Origin: Dimorphilus gyrociliatus
Lineage: Eukaryota > Annelida > Polychaeta > Dinophilidae
NCBI GenBank assembly: GCA_904063045.1
Contig: CAJFCJ010000008.1
Location: forward strand, 806,001 to 870,000
DNA length: 64,000 nucleotides
Reading direction: 5' to 3'
In this document: positions 46,272 to 56,627 of the stretch, in pieces
Position numbering within the stretch: position 1 is the stretch's first letter
How the letters are laid out: the number at the start of each line of letters is the position of its first letter
Notes under the pieces: model-generated
What the model was told of the DNA's origin: nothing
Databases searched by the model: none
Seen by the model: only the letters and a program-made list of their open reading frames with translations
Position numbers and translations under genes: made by a program

Positions 46272-47281
46272 TTAAATTCTAGTAGCTAATTTGCTCTCAG
46301 TCTCAAGTATATTTTTTAACATATCAGCAACGTTAAATCGTAGATCGTTAAATTTTTCTAATGTCATCTGAAAATATTCTAATCAGTTATTTAACGATCG
46401 TTTGTTAGATTTCAATACCTCGAACACATGTTTTTCATTATTCGATAGAGTTAACTCCATTAAAATTGAAGGTTGTAGAGATCTTTGTAAAGAACTATAA
46501 AATATTTTATAGTTTTAAGTCACACATGTTTGATATATTTTAGTAACAATAGCAAGAGAGATAGATACCTTGTAGATATAGCTACATCTATCCTCCATTT
46601 ACAATTCGACAATGTGTTAAAATTCGGATGAGTTGACTTTCTCATAATTGAAATATTGCTGTTAAGAAGATTTAAATTTATTGTCTAACGATGCAGTTTC
46701 AAATAATCATATATACTCTTTTGTCAGGAAGTAGTCGATAATTATAATTATGAAACGTTCTTCTATATTAATAGCTTTTAATTCGTTCCTTAATGTCTAC
46801 ATTGAAAGGTTTAAGGTTATTTAATTAAATTTGTTAAATACTACAAAGTTACCTGCTCAGTAAATTTAGATTTTGGGATTTTACATATAGCCGAAAACAA
46901 GTCATCTATTCCTTCGTATATTTCTGTTATTGTGTTATATGGTAATGAAAGATTCGTCAAGTCTGGTGTTTGATTCCCTAATATTCGACTCTGAACAACT
47001 GAAGTAAGATGTAAACATTTAATTGGGATTAATCAATTTCTGTTAATAATAAGTAATAAATAACAAACTTTGTAACAGTTTAGACAAATCATCCTCAGAA
47101 AGAGATTTTAGAAGACTAATACTTTTTTTAATGGATTTCGGGGTTACTCCAGAGGGAAATAGTATTGTTTCTACAACATCCAAGACCTGGTGGGAGGTTA
47201 TAATTTAACTAATTGCTATAAATCTGGCATTTAGAATAAACTTATAATCTTTATTTTTAATAGAAAAATTTCAACTACCAT
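46272..47281 (-). CDS. COMMD5: COMM domain-containing protein 5
   Basis: Exons 47069-47186, 46853-46998, 46717-46796, 46569-46658, 46419-46494, 46272-46367, plus a proposed initiator exon whose only codon is the ATG at 47279-47281 (202 aa). The C-terminal COMM domain matches COMMD5: CKWRIDVAISTRSSL, QPSILMELTLSN, then EKFNDLRFNVADML. The N-terminal helical domain has TLRNELKAINIEERF, aligning with the COMMD5 helices. COMMD proteins form the Commander complex with CCDC22/CCDC93, which recycles endosomal cargo. The internal exons are firm; the start is not. The single-codon exon rests only on phase and on an ATG lying directly against a GTAGTT donor. Confidence 0.88.
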
Positions 47282-48015
47282 ATTGAATATTACAGTCTTT
47301 TTCTTGATTCAACTTTTCTCTATTTACAACAAAATATAAGGTTTTTTCTTCTAAATTATCCAAACAAAATGGGTGTTACTAAATTTGGGATTGAAGAGAT
47401 GAGCAAAGTTTTTCTTTTTGACTAAATCGCTTAATAAAATAGCCTTTGTTTAATTAATCTAGATAGGAAATTTTCTTAAGAAACAAAAAGCTTAACAACA
47501 TTTTGTTATCATTCAATTTTTTGACTTTTTAGACAGTTTTATTTTCATTTAAACAATTTTAATAGATGGCGTTCTAACTCAACCAAGATAAACCGGAAGT
47601 TGATATTTTTTCCCAATATAACATAAACTAGAAGAATATTATCTGTTGTATTTAGGAATATTTTTTGTAAATTTAACGATCATTTCCAAAATATCGGTTC
47701 TAAAAGGAGCTTAATTCTTATTAACTACCGAAAAACGTCATTTTGAAATATTAAAACATCATTGCAAAATCATCAGTCGAGAACTTTGAACGGTAAATCA
47801 TTTTATTCATTAAATAACTAAAATTAAGATGTTTTATAATATTAAAGATATCTAAAATATTATTAGTATATTGTACGTTTTGAAGATTTTATGGCGCTTT
47901 GAAAATGAATTATTTGTTACAAGTGTAAAAAGGTGTTATTCACAATCACAATACAGCTAAATGATTATCTTTTTCATTTGAATAGGGAATTAAGGATTTA
48001 GAAGGTAAAAATAAT
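47282..48015. other. Divergent promoter region COMMD5 / UBXN6
   Basis: AT-rich 730 bp expected to hold both promoters. Acceptor-like TTTGAATAG lies about 30 nt before the UBXN6 ATG. No other feature. Confidence 0.4.
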
Positions 48016-49521
48016 ATGGCAGCAATAAAGCGCTTTTTCGAGAAACGAAAGATAGATATAAAATTTAAAAAGCTTGGAGAAGGAAACAAACTTACAGCTG
48101 AAGATGCTAAATTAGCGGAAGAAGTGAAAAAGGCAAACGTTTCTGATAAAAAACCTGCTAAGTCAGAACCTGCATCTAGAATGGCCGCTCAAGCTGCTTT
48201 ATCCAGGCATAGTCATCCTAAACCTGGGAGCAGTCTTGGTACTAGTCATAAATCTATAGAGTTACAGGTGACTAGCTGTTGTTTGTTACTTTAAGAATCG
48301 TACCATTTCAAATATATCCCTCAGGTGAGACGAGAAATGGAGGCTGAAAGAAGATCACTAGAAGCTAGATCTAAAGTTGAAGAGAGAAAGGAAATTAAAT
48401 TAGATAAACCGACGGTTATAGAACAAGCCCTTTTTACTTGTCCAATTATTGGGCCTGAAATTCTTCCTCGAGAAGAAATATTGGAAAAGATAAAAGAATT
48501 TCTTTATCAGCAGCTGGGAGACGAACCGCAAATAACTTCGGCAATGATGATATACACCTTGAATAAAAATTCGGAAAAAGTTAAATTGTGTGTTGAAACT
48601 ATTTGTAAATATATTGATAATATTATTGATAATCCAACTGAGGAAAAATATCGCAAAATAAGACTTGGTAATAAGGCATTCCAGGAAAGAGTCATCTGTA
48701 TTGAAGGGGCGGACACTTTCCTACAGTCAGTTGGATTTGAAACTAGATATTTACCGGGGCCTTCAGGATCTGAAGAGGAATTTTATGTAATACCTGCCGA
48801 GTTAGGTAAATATATTTTAACTTGTTTATAAGTGTATTTTACTATTATGGCAAACTTTTTATAGCCGAAGACCGGGATCATATGCGTTCTACGAAAGACG
48901 TTCTCCTTGGCGCAGAACCTATCAAGCCCGAATTAGATAGAAGCATGAAAATATTCCATTCAAGTCCTCATGCTCACCAAATGTCTATACCCCCTGACTT
49001 TTATGCAATTTCTCCTGAGGAGATAAAAAGGGAGCAACAGAGATTGACAGAAAATGCCGAAAAGCTGGGAGTTTTAAGAACTAAAGAAATGAGAGAAAGA
49101 GATAGAATAAGAGAACTCAGACGTTATAGGTATTTTATTGCTTATTCTACCTTTCGTATATTCGATTCTTTACTATTTACCGAAATTTAATTTCAGATAC
49201 ATTTGCATTCGCATTCGTCTTCCGGACGGAATAATTCTTCAAGGAACATTTAGAGCTATCGAAAAGATGTCAGATATAGTTGATTTTTTGAAATTAAACA
49301 TGGCTTGTTCTTGGCTGCCATTCCAACTTTTAGTCCCGCCTAAAAATAGTAGTTTGGACTTGGAGGGAAATTCAACTCTTGCAGAATTAGGATTAGCACC
49401 AGCTGCCTTACTAACCATGAAAGTTGAAACGGATTTATTAAAGGATTTACAGGCTTCAAACCAGCCCTTAGTAAGACCAGATGTTATGGCCCTTATTACT
49501 GAACTTAAATGGAATCCTTAA
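48016..49521 (+). CDS. UBXN6: UBX domain-containing protein 6 (UBXD1)
   Basis: Four exons: 48016-48267, 48325-48805, 48865-49129, 49197-49521 (440 aa, the human length being almost the same). UBXN6 is a cofactor of the AAA ATPase VCP/p97 in endolysosomal sorting and damaged-lysosome clearance. Visible: N-terminal IKRFFEKRKIDIKFKKLGEG, a VIM-like helix SRMAAQAALSRH (about 54-65), the PUB domain (about 140-230, with YTLNKNSEKVKLCVETI and EEKYRKIRLGNKAFQERV), the linker EEIKREQQRLTENAEKLGVL, and the C-terminal UBX domain (about 330-415, ICIRIRLPDGIILQGTF). As in other UBXN6 proteins, no FPR loop is seen in the UBX fold. Confidence 0.96.
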
Positions 49522-50052
49522 CTCTTTTAATTCGTTTATAGCTTTTTCGTGGTGAGAGCTTTTCCTTTTGTTAAACTTGACTGCAATTGTACCGTATAAC
49601 ATTCTAAAAGTGTCCCGGAATTTTATCTATTTCTCCTAATGAAACAGTAAGGAAGGAAAAAAAGCTAATTTAATATATAATTTCATATTCCCATAATAAA
49701 AATCTAAAAGGATGACAATTATTTAAAAAAATCAATATCTAATTTAGTCGTTAAAGTTTGCCAAACTTTCAGTTAATAGCTAGCGTCTATAATAATCACG
49801 ATGTATAATACATTTCATGAGAATGTTCAACAATCATAGTTTTAACATGAAACAGAGCATTTATTAAATGCAAGAGAGGAATGATTCGAGTTTTCAATGT
49901 ATACTTTAATAGTTTTTGATATAAAACGTATATGTTGTTGACCGTGTTTCCATATATGAATATTGTCTTTAAACATGGAACTTGGGGTTATTCATTCGAC
50001 TGTGAACTTTCAAGTTTGATTTGTCAATAAATACTACTTTCTTACAATTGGT
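49522..50052. other. Convergent 3' region UBXN6 / transporter
   Basis: 3' UTR-type AT-rich DNA; nothing further. Confidence 0.4.
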
Positions 50053-52020
50053 CTAGTTTGAAGTCATGTTAGCAAGTTTCTCTGCATGCGATGGAGTGTA
50101 AATATCAGCCACACTTTTATAAATATCATAAAAAATAGCTGAACCAAAATACACTGGTAATGTATATACTAATTTGAAGGAACAACTTCCCAACGGATTA
50201 GGGATCTTTTGAGAAGAAAAGCGGGAAGTTCTGGTAACAAGGGCTATCCATGTAACAAACAGACCCGATTCTAAGTTAATGAAAAGAGATGCAAGTTTTT
50301 CTAGGATATTTTCAAATCCCTGAAATTAAAGTTTAAATTGTTTGAGATTGTTGAAAAGAGATAAGAGAAAATAAAAGAAAATTTCTAACTTTGGGATTGA
50401 GCATTGCAAACACAAAAACAATTGAAAATCCAAAAAATCCAATAGATGATGTAATTATCATTTCAACTTTGCTGTCTGAAATGCATCTGTTTTTTAGTCT
50501 ATCCAAAGAGAGGGTAGCTACAAATCCCCTTATAGTATGAAACATCGCAGCTCCCATAGTTAAGTAAGAAACTGTTATTGAGATAACAATAAATAATCTG
50601 ATTAGTATAGCAACCCATCCATAACTTGGATAGAGTTGTTTAATCACAGAAGTTAAAGGAATAGTTGATATTTCTCCATTTCTAGCAGACTCTTCCAGAC
50701 TACTATTGTGTCTGCAAAACGAATTATTGACCATTTGATAAGCATAACATGCCTCTTTTTGAGGAACAATATCCAGAACAGCCCAACACCATAATATATT
50801 CAATATTGTGCACGTAACTAAACCAGCAACAATTGCAAATCTAAAACGAGACACTTGTCGTCTGTTTCTTTCAATTTTATTATAAAGAAACGGCATTACA
50901 TTGATAACTCCTCCTAAAGCAACAGTGCCCATAAGAAACGGTTCTCCGACAGCTGTATAATCATTTCTAATGTCATGGGGAACTGATGTACCCACAAAAA
51001 ATGTAACAGCAACAGTAGCCAACAGCAGTATACCCTTAGCTAAAGTTAGAAGCGAAACAACTGGTTGGATAAAGTTCAGCCCAAAAATTATTGCGAATGT
51101 CAAAACCCAGACAAATAAAGGAATGACATAGAAGAAGCTACAGTTTTAAGATAAGTATTAAGTAGTTCTAAGAGTTTACAGAACTGATACTAACCGAATG
51201 CCAATCAATTGTGCGAAAGCTTCAGAGCCTGCTAAAGCATAGCTTGTCAATAAAGCAATAAATTGGATATAGACTGCACCATCAAAACATTGGCGAACTA
51301 CACACGGCAAAAAGAGATTGCCTAATGCATGCAGATTTGGCGCTTGCACATGACTTGGCGTGAGATCATCAACTTCATCCTCTGCAGGACTTTCATCCTC
51401 GTCTACGGTATAGAGAGGAGCAGACTCTGCTCGGCTAGATTTATGAGTGGATATTAAGGCAATTTGCGCTTTTTGTAGGATTTCTGTAAAGATAACTATG
51501 AGGATAGCCTGAAAATAAGCCAAAACAATAGTTTGAAACTCCAATGTTGTTCTATAAATATGTAAACGAAAAACAAGGCAAAGTACTAGGTTTTTTTAAT
51601 TACATAATCATTGTTACGTAATATAGATAAGATATTTAAAATGATCCAATTACCTGGACAACGCAACCTAATATGAAGAGAATTAGAAAGGGATAGATTC
51701 CAGATTGGGTTAAAGTTACTGGTAGACCTGTATAAATATTTTAAAACGTTTAGTGATACTTTTATAAACTAATTATAGTTTTTATAATAGTTACCCAATA
51801 TTCCAGTTCCTAATATCGTTGCGATAGTCACAAAATCTAATCGTATACAAATCAAATATGAAGAGAACATTCATTCTTAATTAACAAAAGCTAATTACTT
51901 ACAGCATTGTATATAAATAAAGTTAAAACTAGTTCTCTTAATTTGCGGTCCTTGATCTACAGTTGTATCGGCTGTCAAGCCATTCGTAACATCGTTTATA
52001 TCTTCATCTGTCCACATCAT
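50053..52020 (-). CDS. Amino-acid transporter of the APC superfamily (Aa_trans type)
   Basis: Six exons: 51903-52020, 51795-51836, 51654-51727, 51195-51538, 50390-51137, 50053-50319 (530 aa). TM1 carries the broken-helix signature TIATILGTGILGLPVT of the SLC32/36/38 and aromatic-permease clans. About eleven helices can be counted, with an acidic cytoplasmic loop after TM3 (SRAESAPLYTVDEDESP) and a glycosylatable outer loop (NNSF, HNSS). The acceptor of the 51195-51538 exon (GGAG) is weak but is the only one that keeps phase. I cannot choose a subfamily: the ICL2-type loop and spacing do not look like standard SLC36 or SLC38. A 7-codon uORF ends just before the ATG, and TGA directly precedes the start. 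Confidence 0.78.
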
Positions 52021-53285
52021 TCACTAAGCGCCATTACATTTCGCCATCTAGTGGATATTTCAATTTCCGCTTCCGATTGTGCGGAAACTACTGAGTTAAT
52101 TTTTACTTTAGTAGTTTCAGAATAACATAACAATTTAGGATAGAAAATCAATAGAATGATAAATTCAATAAGAAATCATTTAAATTATTGATAGTGATCC
52201 AAAAAGATTTATTGTTTAATAATTAATAAAATCATTATTTATATAAATACGTTAGTAGTTGTAAAGTAAACATGGTGTGTAATTGGTACATAATATTCCT
52301 AAATGATAACAAAGAAACAAACAAGAAAATTGAATAAATTTTAGTATTTAAGCAGATAGTAGATATTTTTAAAAACCATATTTTGACAGTAATCCTAATC
52401 TGAATAAGATGAAGCACCCATAACCCAATTGAATCTATAACATTAAGCCTTACATTAACAAACATTAGTGATAACATTATGAATACAATATTATTATAAA
52501 GATTATTAAAGAAACTACTAAATATTCTGTACATGAACATTAGAATAAAAATGCAATATACTAATAAAACATACATTGAATTCCCATCTTTTAAATTTTC
52601 CTAAAGATTTCCTTACAACAAAAGTTATAATTCAACAAATAAATAAAAACTTCATTGAGACAAATTTTCACATTTTTTCACATCTTGAAAGATAATTTCA
52701 TAAAGTTAAACGTGATCTTAAATTCTTAAATACTGAATTTTATAAATAGCAATAATTTACAAATCATCTTCTTTCCCCATTTTTCAATCTTTCCATAATA
52801 TACTTAACAAGTGCAAAGACATTAACTTGCTTTAATAACTAATAGGTCTTTTATACAAGAGTAACCATAAAGATAAGCTTATTCCACCAAAGAGTATACA
52901 TATTTTTTAACATTTTCTTTTAAGTCTAGCTAGGAATTTAAAAATTGCTGGTTTTTCTCTTCTAAAACTACTGTATAGTCGGATAACCTTAGTAAAATTC
53001 TTAATGAGGAGATAAATTTTACACTAAATATATGATAATAAATGAAAACATACTATTAAGATAGCTTATAGTATGAGAGAAAGAGAGAGAGAGAGTGAGA
53101 AAGGAACAAAAAAGATTAAATTGGAATATTTATATATCTGTACACGCATATCTGAGATTCTAATAGGTGAATTATATAAAAATAAAGCAGAATTGAATGG
53201 AGGTATTGGCAGGATATAACTACAAGAAAAAAGATATAGATATTTAATATCATTATGTAAAATCTCAAGTGCTTGAATCGCAATC
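52021..53285. other. Long 3' flank of the syntaxin-like gene
   Basis: 1.26 kb of very AT-rich DNA holding the transporter promoter and, on the minus strand, the syntaxin 3' UTR. The 113-codon hydrophobic minus ORF at 52235-52576 is composition-driven. A GA run lies at about 53080-53096. Confidence 0.45.
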
Positions 53286-54257
53286 CTAAAAGTGAAAGAC
53301 TAAAACAAGTAACAGCACAGCAACAAATATAATAATTAAGAATAGGCAAGTAATAACCAAACCGATTTTTACTTTTCGGCTTATTCTGCTACTCCCTGAT
53401 ACACGTATTTCTGAGGAGTTGCTCTGAAGAAGTGGAGTGCTTTCACTCGCCGGAACACATGACACCTTCGACGGTTGAACATTAGGCGTCTCGTTAAAAA
53501 CCTCGTTAACATCAACAATATCGGCTTCCATTTGAAGAATTCTATTATTATGCTCATTTACGAATGAGTTTTCTCCGTGTAGACCTCCAATCTGATTTAC
53601 TTTTTCACGTACCTCTAATTGTTCTTCTTCATCTGAAGAGTCATTCCAACGGAGAAGATCTTCCATAGCTGCTTTTTGACTGGCTAGTGGAGGGGCTTGT
53701 TTCATTTTACGAGCGACTAGTTCCTGCATGTCATGATAGCTTTGTACAGTTCCTTTAAAGTCATCCTTGAGTTTAATCCAGCTGTCCCTTTCAGTTCCAT
53801 CTACCAAATTAAATCCTCTGACTTTTTCAAAAAGTAACTTCGTCGAACCAATTAAGGTATTCGTTGTAGAACTAGTTTGGTGTATTTTGTCTCGAACAGT
53901 AATATTATCTCGACCAGTTCCAATTTGTTTAACCAATCTACCTAATGTAATGTATGCTGTATTAACCATTGCTGTAACATTAACCAAATACGAGCAGGCT
54001 GTTCGGAAATCTTTCACGGAATTTGGATCTGGATTAAGATCGGACGGTTTCGATATTTGTGAAAAATTTTCAACCATTCTTTGATTGGTATGAGAACTGA
54101 CTACTATAGAGGGGATATCACCTGATAGACTTTGATCGCTCTCGTAACCAATTGGAGAATATAAAAGCATTGGAGCCGCGTTGTCTTTCAAGGACCCACA
54201 CATAGAGTCCTTTGAATCTCTCCTTTCAAAATCTGGATTTGACGATGTAATATTCAT
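53286..54257 (-). CDS. Syntaxin-like tail-anchored protein with truncated SNARE motif
   Basis: A single exon of 323 aa. The N-terminal half resembles a syntaxin 7/12-type Habc region (NSVKDFRTACSYL, AYITLGRLVKQIGTGRDN, KLKDDFKGTVQSYHDMQ). A SNARE motif begins at about 236 (NNRILQMEADIVDVNEVF), the first third of the endosomal syntaxin consensus. It then breaks off: the zero-layer glutamine and the whole second half are missing and replaced by a Pro/Ser-rich stretch (TPNVQPSKVSC, STPLLQSNSS). A C-terminal hydrophobic anchor (about 297-320) is intact. No frameshift is visible. The ATG lies 2 nt after the acceptor-like CGTTGTAG. It could be a non-fusogenic or inhibitory syntaxin, or a TSNARE1-type derivative. 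Confidence 0.75.
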   Translation of the reverse strand: MNITSSNPDFERRDSKDSMCGSLKDNAAPMLLYSPIGYESDQSLSGDIPSIVVSSHTNQRMVENFSQISKPSDLNPDPNSVKDFRTACSYLVNVTAMVNTAYITLGRLVKQIGTGRDNITVRDKIHQTSSTTNTLIGSTKLLFEKVRGFNLVDGTERDSWIKLKDDFKGTVQSYHDMQELVARKMKQAPPLASQKAAMEDLLRWNDSSDEEEQLEVREKVNQIGGLHGENSFVNEHNNRILQMEADIVDVNEVFNETPNVQPSKVSCVPASESTPLLQSNSSEIRVSGSSRISRKVKIGLVITCLFLIIIFVAVLLLVLVFHF

Positions 54258-54460
54258 GACTACAACGGAGTAAAAACTTCGAAAAATAATAAGGTAAAAA
54301 ATATGTTTGTCATAATGTAGAAATCTGCCTTGAAAACTGGTAAGTAGCGAAAACTGGTTTCAAGCGCCAACTATCGCAAAATATGTTTCCATAACAAAGA
54401 TGGCGACATAAACAAGCCGATGCAAGTCTGAACGATATTCCATCTGGAAATCCCGGGAAA
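54258..54460. promoter_or_regulatory. Short divergent promoter, syntaxin-like / FBXO16
   Basis: Only 203 bp separate the two start codons on opposite strands, so the promoter must be shared or overlapping. An out-of-frame ATGGCGACATAA mini-ORF and a second ATG-CAA-GTC-TGA precede the FBXO16 ATG. No TATA box was seen. Confidence 0.5.
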
Positions 54461-55874
54461 ATGACTGCTATGGCGAAGAATCGTCTTAAAAGTTCTTGGA
54501 CACCTTTGAACAATACTGAAACTAACAATAAAGTGAGACTAAACTGGATTTTCATAGGCTTTTTTAACACTTACCGCCACATTTTCAACTAATTGCTTTA
54601 TAATTTTGATAAAAATATTACATTGAAAGTAATTTATATTTTTAGCTATTCGACGAAAGAAGACACTTGGTTAACATTTGGGTAATATATCACTTAAAAT
54701 TCTAATATGATTTCAACCAATTGGTGTAAATTTTGTTAAATACAGTTTGATAAATGGTCAGATGTTCAACGAAAAATTATACTTGACGAATTGGTACTAA
54801 AATGCAAGCCGAAACAATTGGAATATCTAGATGAAATTGTAGGAAAGTCAAAACCAGTGAAAAAAATGGATTTTACGGCAGCACTGCCAAGAGTTTTATC
54901 CATTTATATATTTTCTTTTCTTGATCCTCGAAGTTTATGCAGATGTTCTCAGGTTTCAAACCCAATTCGAAAAATAAAGCGATATTTTTAATCAATATTT
55001 GACTTATAGGTATCATGGCATTGGAAGAATATTACAGAATTAGATCAGATATGGATGCCGAAATGTATAAAGCTTGGTTGGATGCTGCCTTTTACGCCGG
55101 ATCCATATGAAATAGGTAATATTTGTTACTACTTATTATTTTGCAACTGAATTTTTTGTGTTTAATCATTAAGGTGTATGGAAACGTCAATATATAGAGA
55201 ATATAATAACTTTGAAATGTATGACACCAATAAAGCCTAAGAGCTCAAGAACCCCGAGAACTCCAATAAGCCAATCGAAACCGAATACAGCGAGAGAAGC
55301 GCGATCGTCTTCCGCCAGTAGACCACCATGGAAGGGAAGTGATCCCGTTCCCAAGGATATTTGGAGAAACAATTATCTTGATAATAAGGATGAAGTTGGC
55401 ATAGTTAAAAAATTGTTTGTATTTCAAATTTAATGAAACTATATATGTTGTTAAAAAAAAACATGCTTAAACCTATTAATAGACGAGAAACTGGGAAATA
55501 TTTCAACCAAGAAAGTATTTCGAAAAGAGTAAATACCGGAAAACATGTCCAAATTCCCGTAAGTTGACTATTTATGCCGTTTTATATGATTTTGTATTTG
55601 AATAATGGTTTTATTTTATTCTTGAACAATTTAGCGATCGAAATCTGTAACGACAGGGGATATAAATAAATATACAGGAGAAAGACCTTCATGGGCAGTT
55701 ACTAATGGCAATGGTACATATGCTCTCGACTTAAATACTTCAAGACCAGCTCCAGTCCAACGCCAACCTAAAGCAAGACCGAAAAGTGGGAAAAGAACTA
55801 ATAGGGATCCTCCAGTTGATCCTTTGTTTACCGATAGACCTTGGAATTTGATAAATGATGATGACGAATGTTAA
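54461..55874 (+). CDS. FBXO16: F-box only protein 16
   Basis: Seven exons: 54461-54532, 54646-54681, 54746-54952, 55010-55115, 55174-55414, 55483-55558, 55635-55874 (325 aa). F-box proteins bring substrates to SCF ubiquitin ligases through SKP1. Family blocks: [21 protein letters not shown], and the F-box at about 78-120 ([18 protein letters not shown], then [15 protein letters not shown]). RPPWKGSD and NNYLDNKDE also align with FBXO16. The donor of exon 5 (after AAATT at 55414) was chosen because it alone keeps the two last exons in frame. The C-terminal 100 residues are basic and disordered, ending in DDDEC. Confidence 0.92.
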
Positions 55875-56627
55875 ATATTTAGTTTATTAGTTTACTTAAA
55901 GGGCTGTCGTGGGTTTACAATGAGAAAATCAGTTTTTGATATTTACTATATATATATATATATATATTTATATATCTGAAGATGTTGAATGTTAGAGAAA
56001 ACAGAATACAATTCATTAATAACGAGATATGTACTTAAGAGATATTAGGTAAAAAAAATTACATTAATATAAATGCTATATTTAGCTATTAAAACAAATT
56101 AAGCAATTAATATTTAGGAATTTTTTTTAATCAAAATGCTTCCAATAAAACAAACTCAACAATTTACTCTTTGACAAGATGAAAACAAATGTGACTCTTT
56201 TTTCTTTATTAGTATACTTTGATAACTATAACAATTGCTTCAATAGATCTCTTAATATAATAATATATATAATTACAAATAAGTAGTCATAATAATATTT
56301 TACATACTTTTTTTGTGCTTTCAGCGTATTTAAGAGTCAAAAAAACATGAAAAAAAAAATAAATACATTTTAATATTTAAAAAAAAATTAGCCACATAAA
56401 TATAAACAGTACTTCGAAAAACACATGTGTAATGTACTGTTTAGACAATAATCTTTCACAACATATAATTAATTATAAGCCCTTCAAAATTTTGGACTTT
56501 AAAGTATATTTACTGGCATAAAGAGAAACAAAATAAATCACACATGTATAAACTCTGAAATATACCTGCTTCCATTAAACAAACTTCTATTGATAACTTT
56601 ATTTTCTATCATACTTTCTACTCATCT
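55875..56627. other. Convergent 3' region FBXO16 / PATL1
   Basis: AT-rich, with a TA microsatellite at about 55946-55966. 3' UTRs only; the 61-codon plus ORF at 56590-56775 is antisense to the last PATL1 exon. Confidence 0.45.

Noticed and set aside
52235..52576. Hydrophobic 113-codon minus ORF
   Set aside because: Composition (Ile/Leu/Phe/Tyr) is what AT-rich DNA gives; it lies in the 3' flank of the syntaxin-like gene.
54310..54570. Minus-strand 86-codon ORF with a signal-like start
   Set aside because: It is antisense to FBXO16 exon 1 and fills the shared promoter; no start ATG near its 5' end and no family signature.
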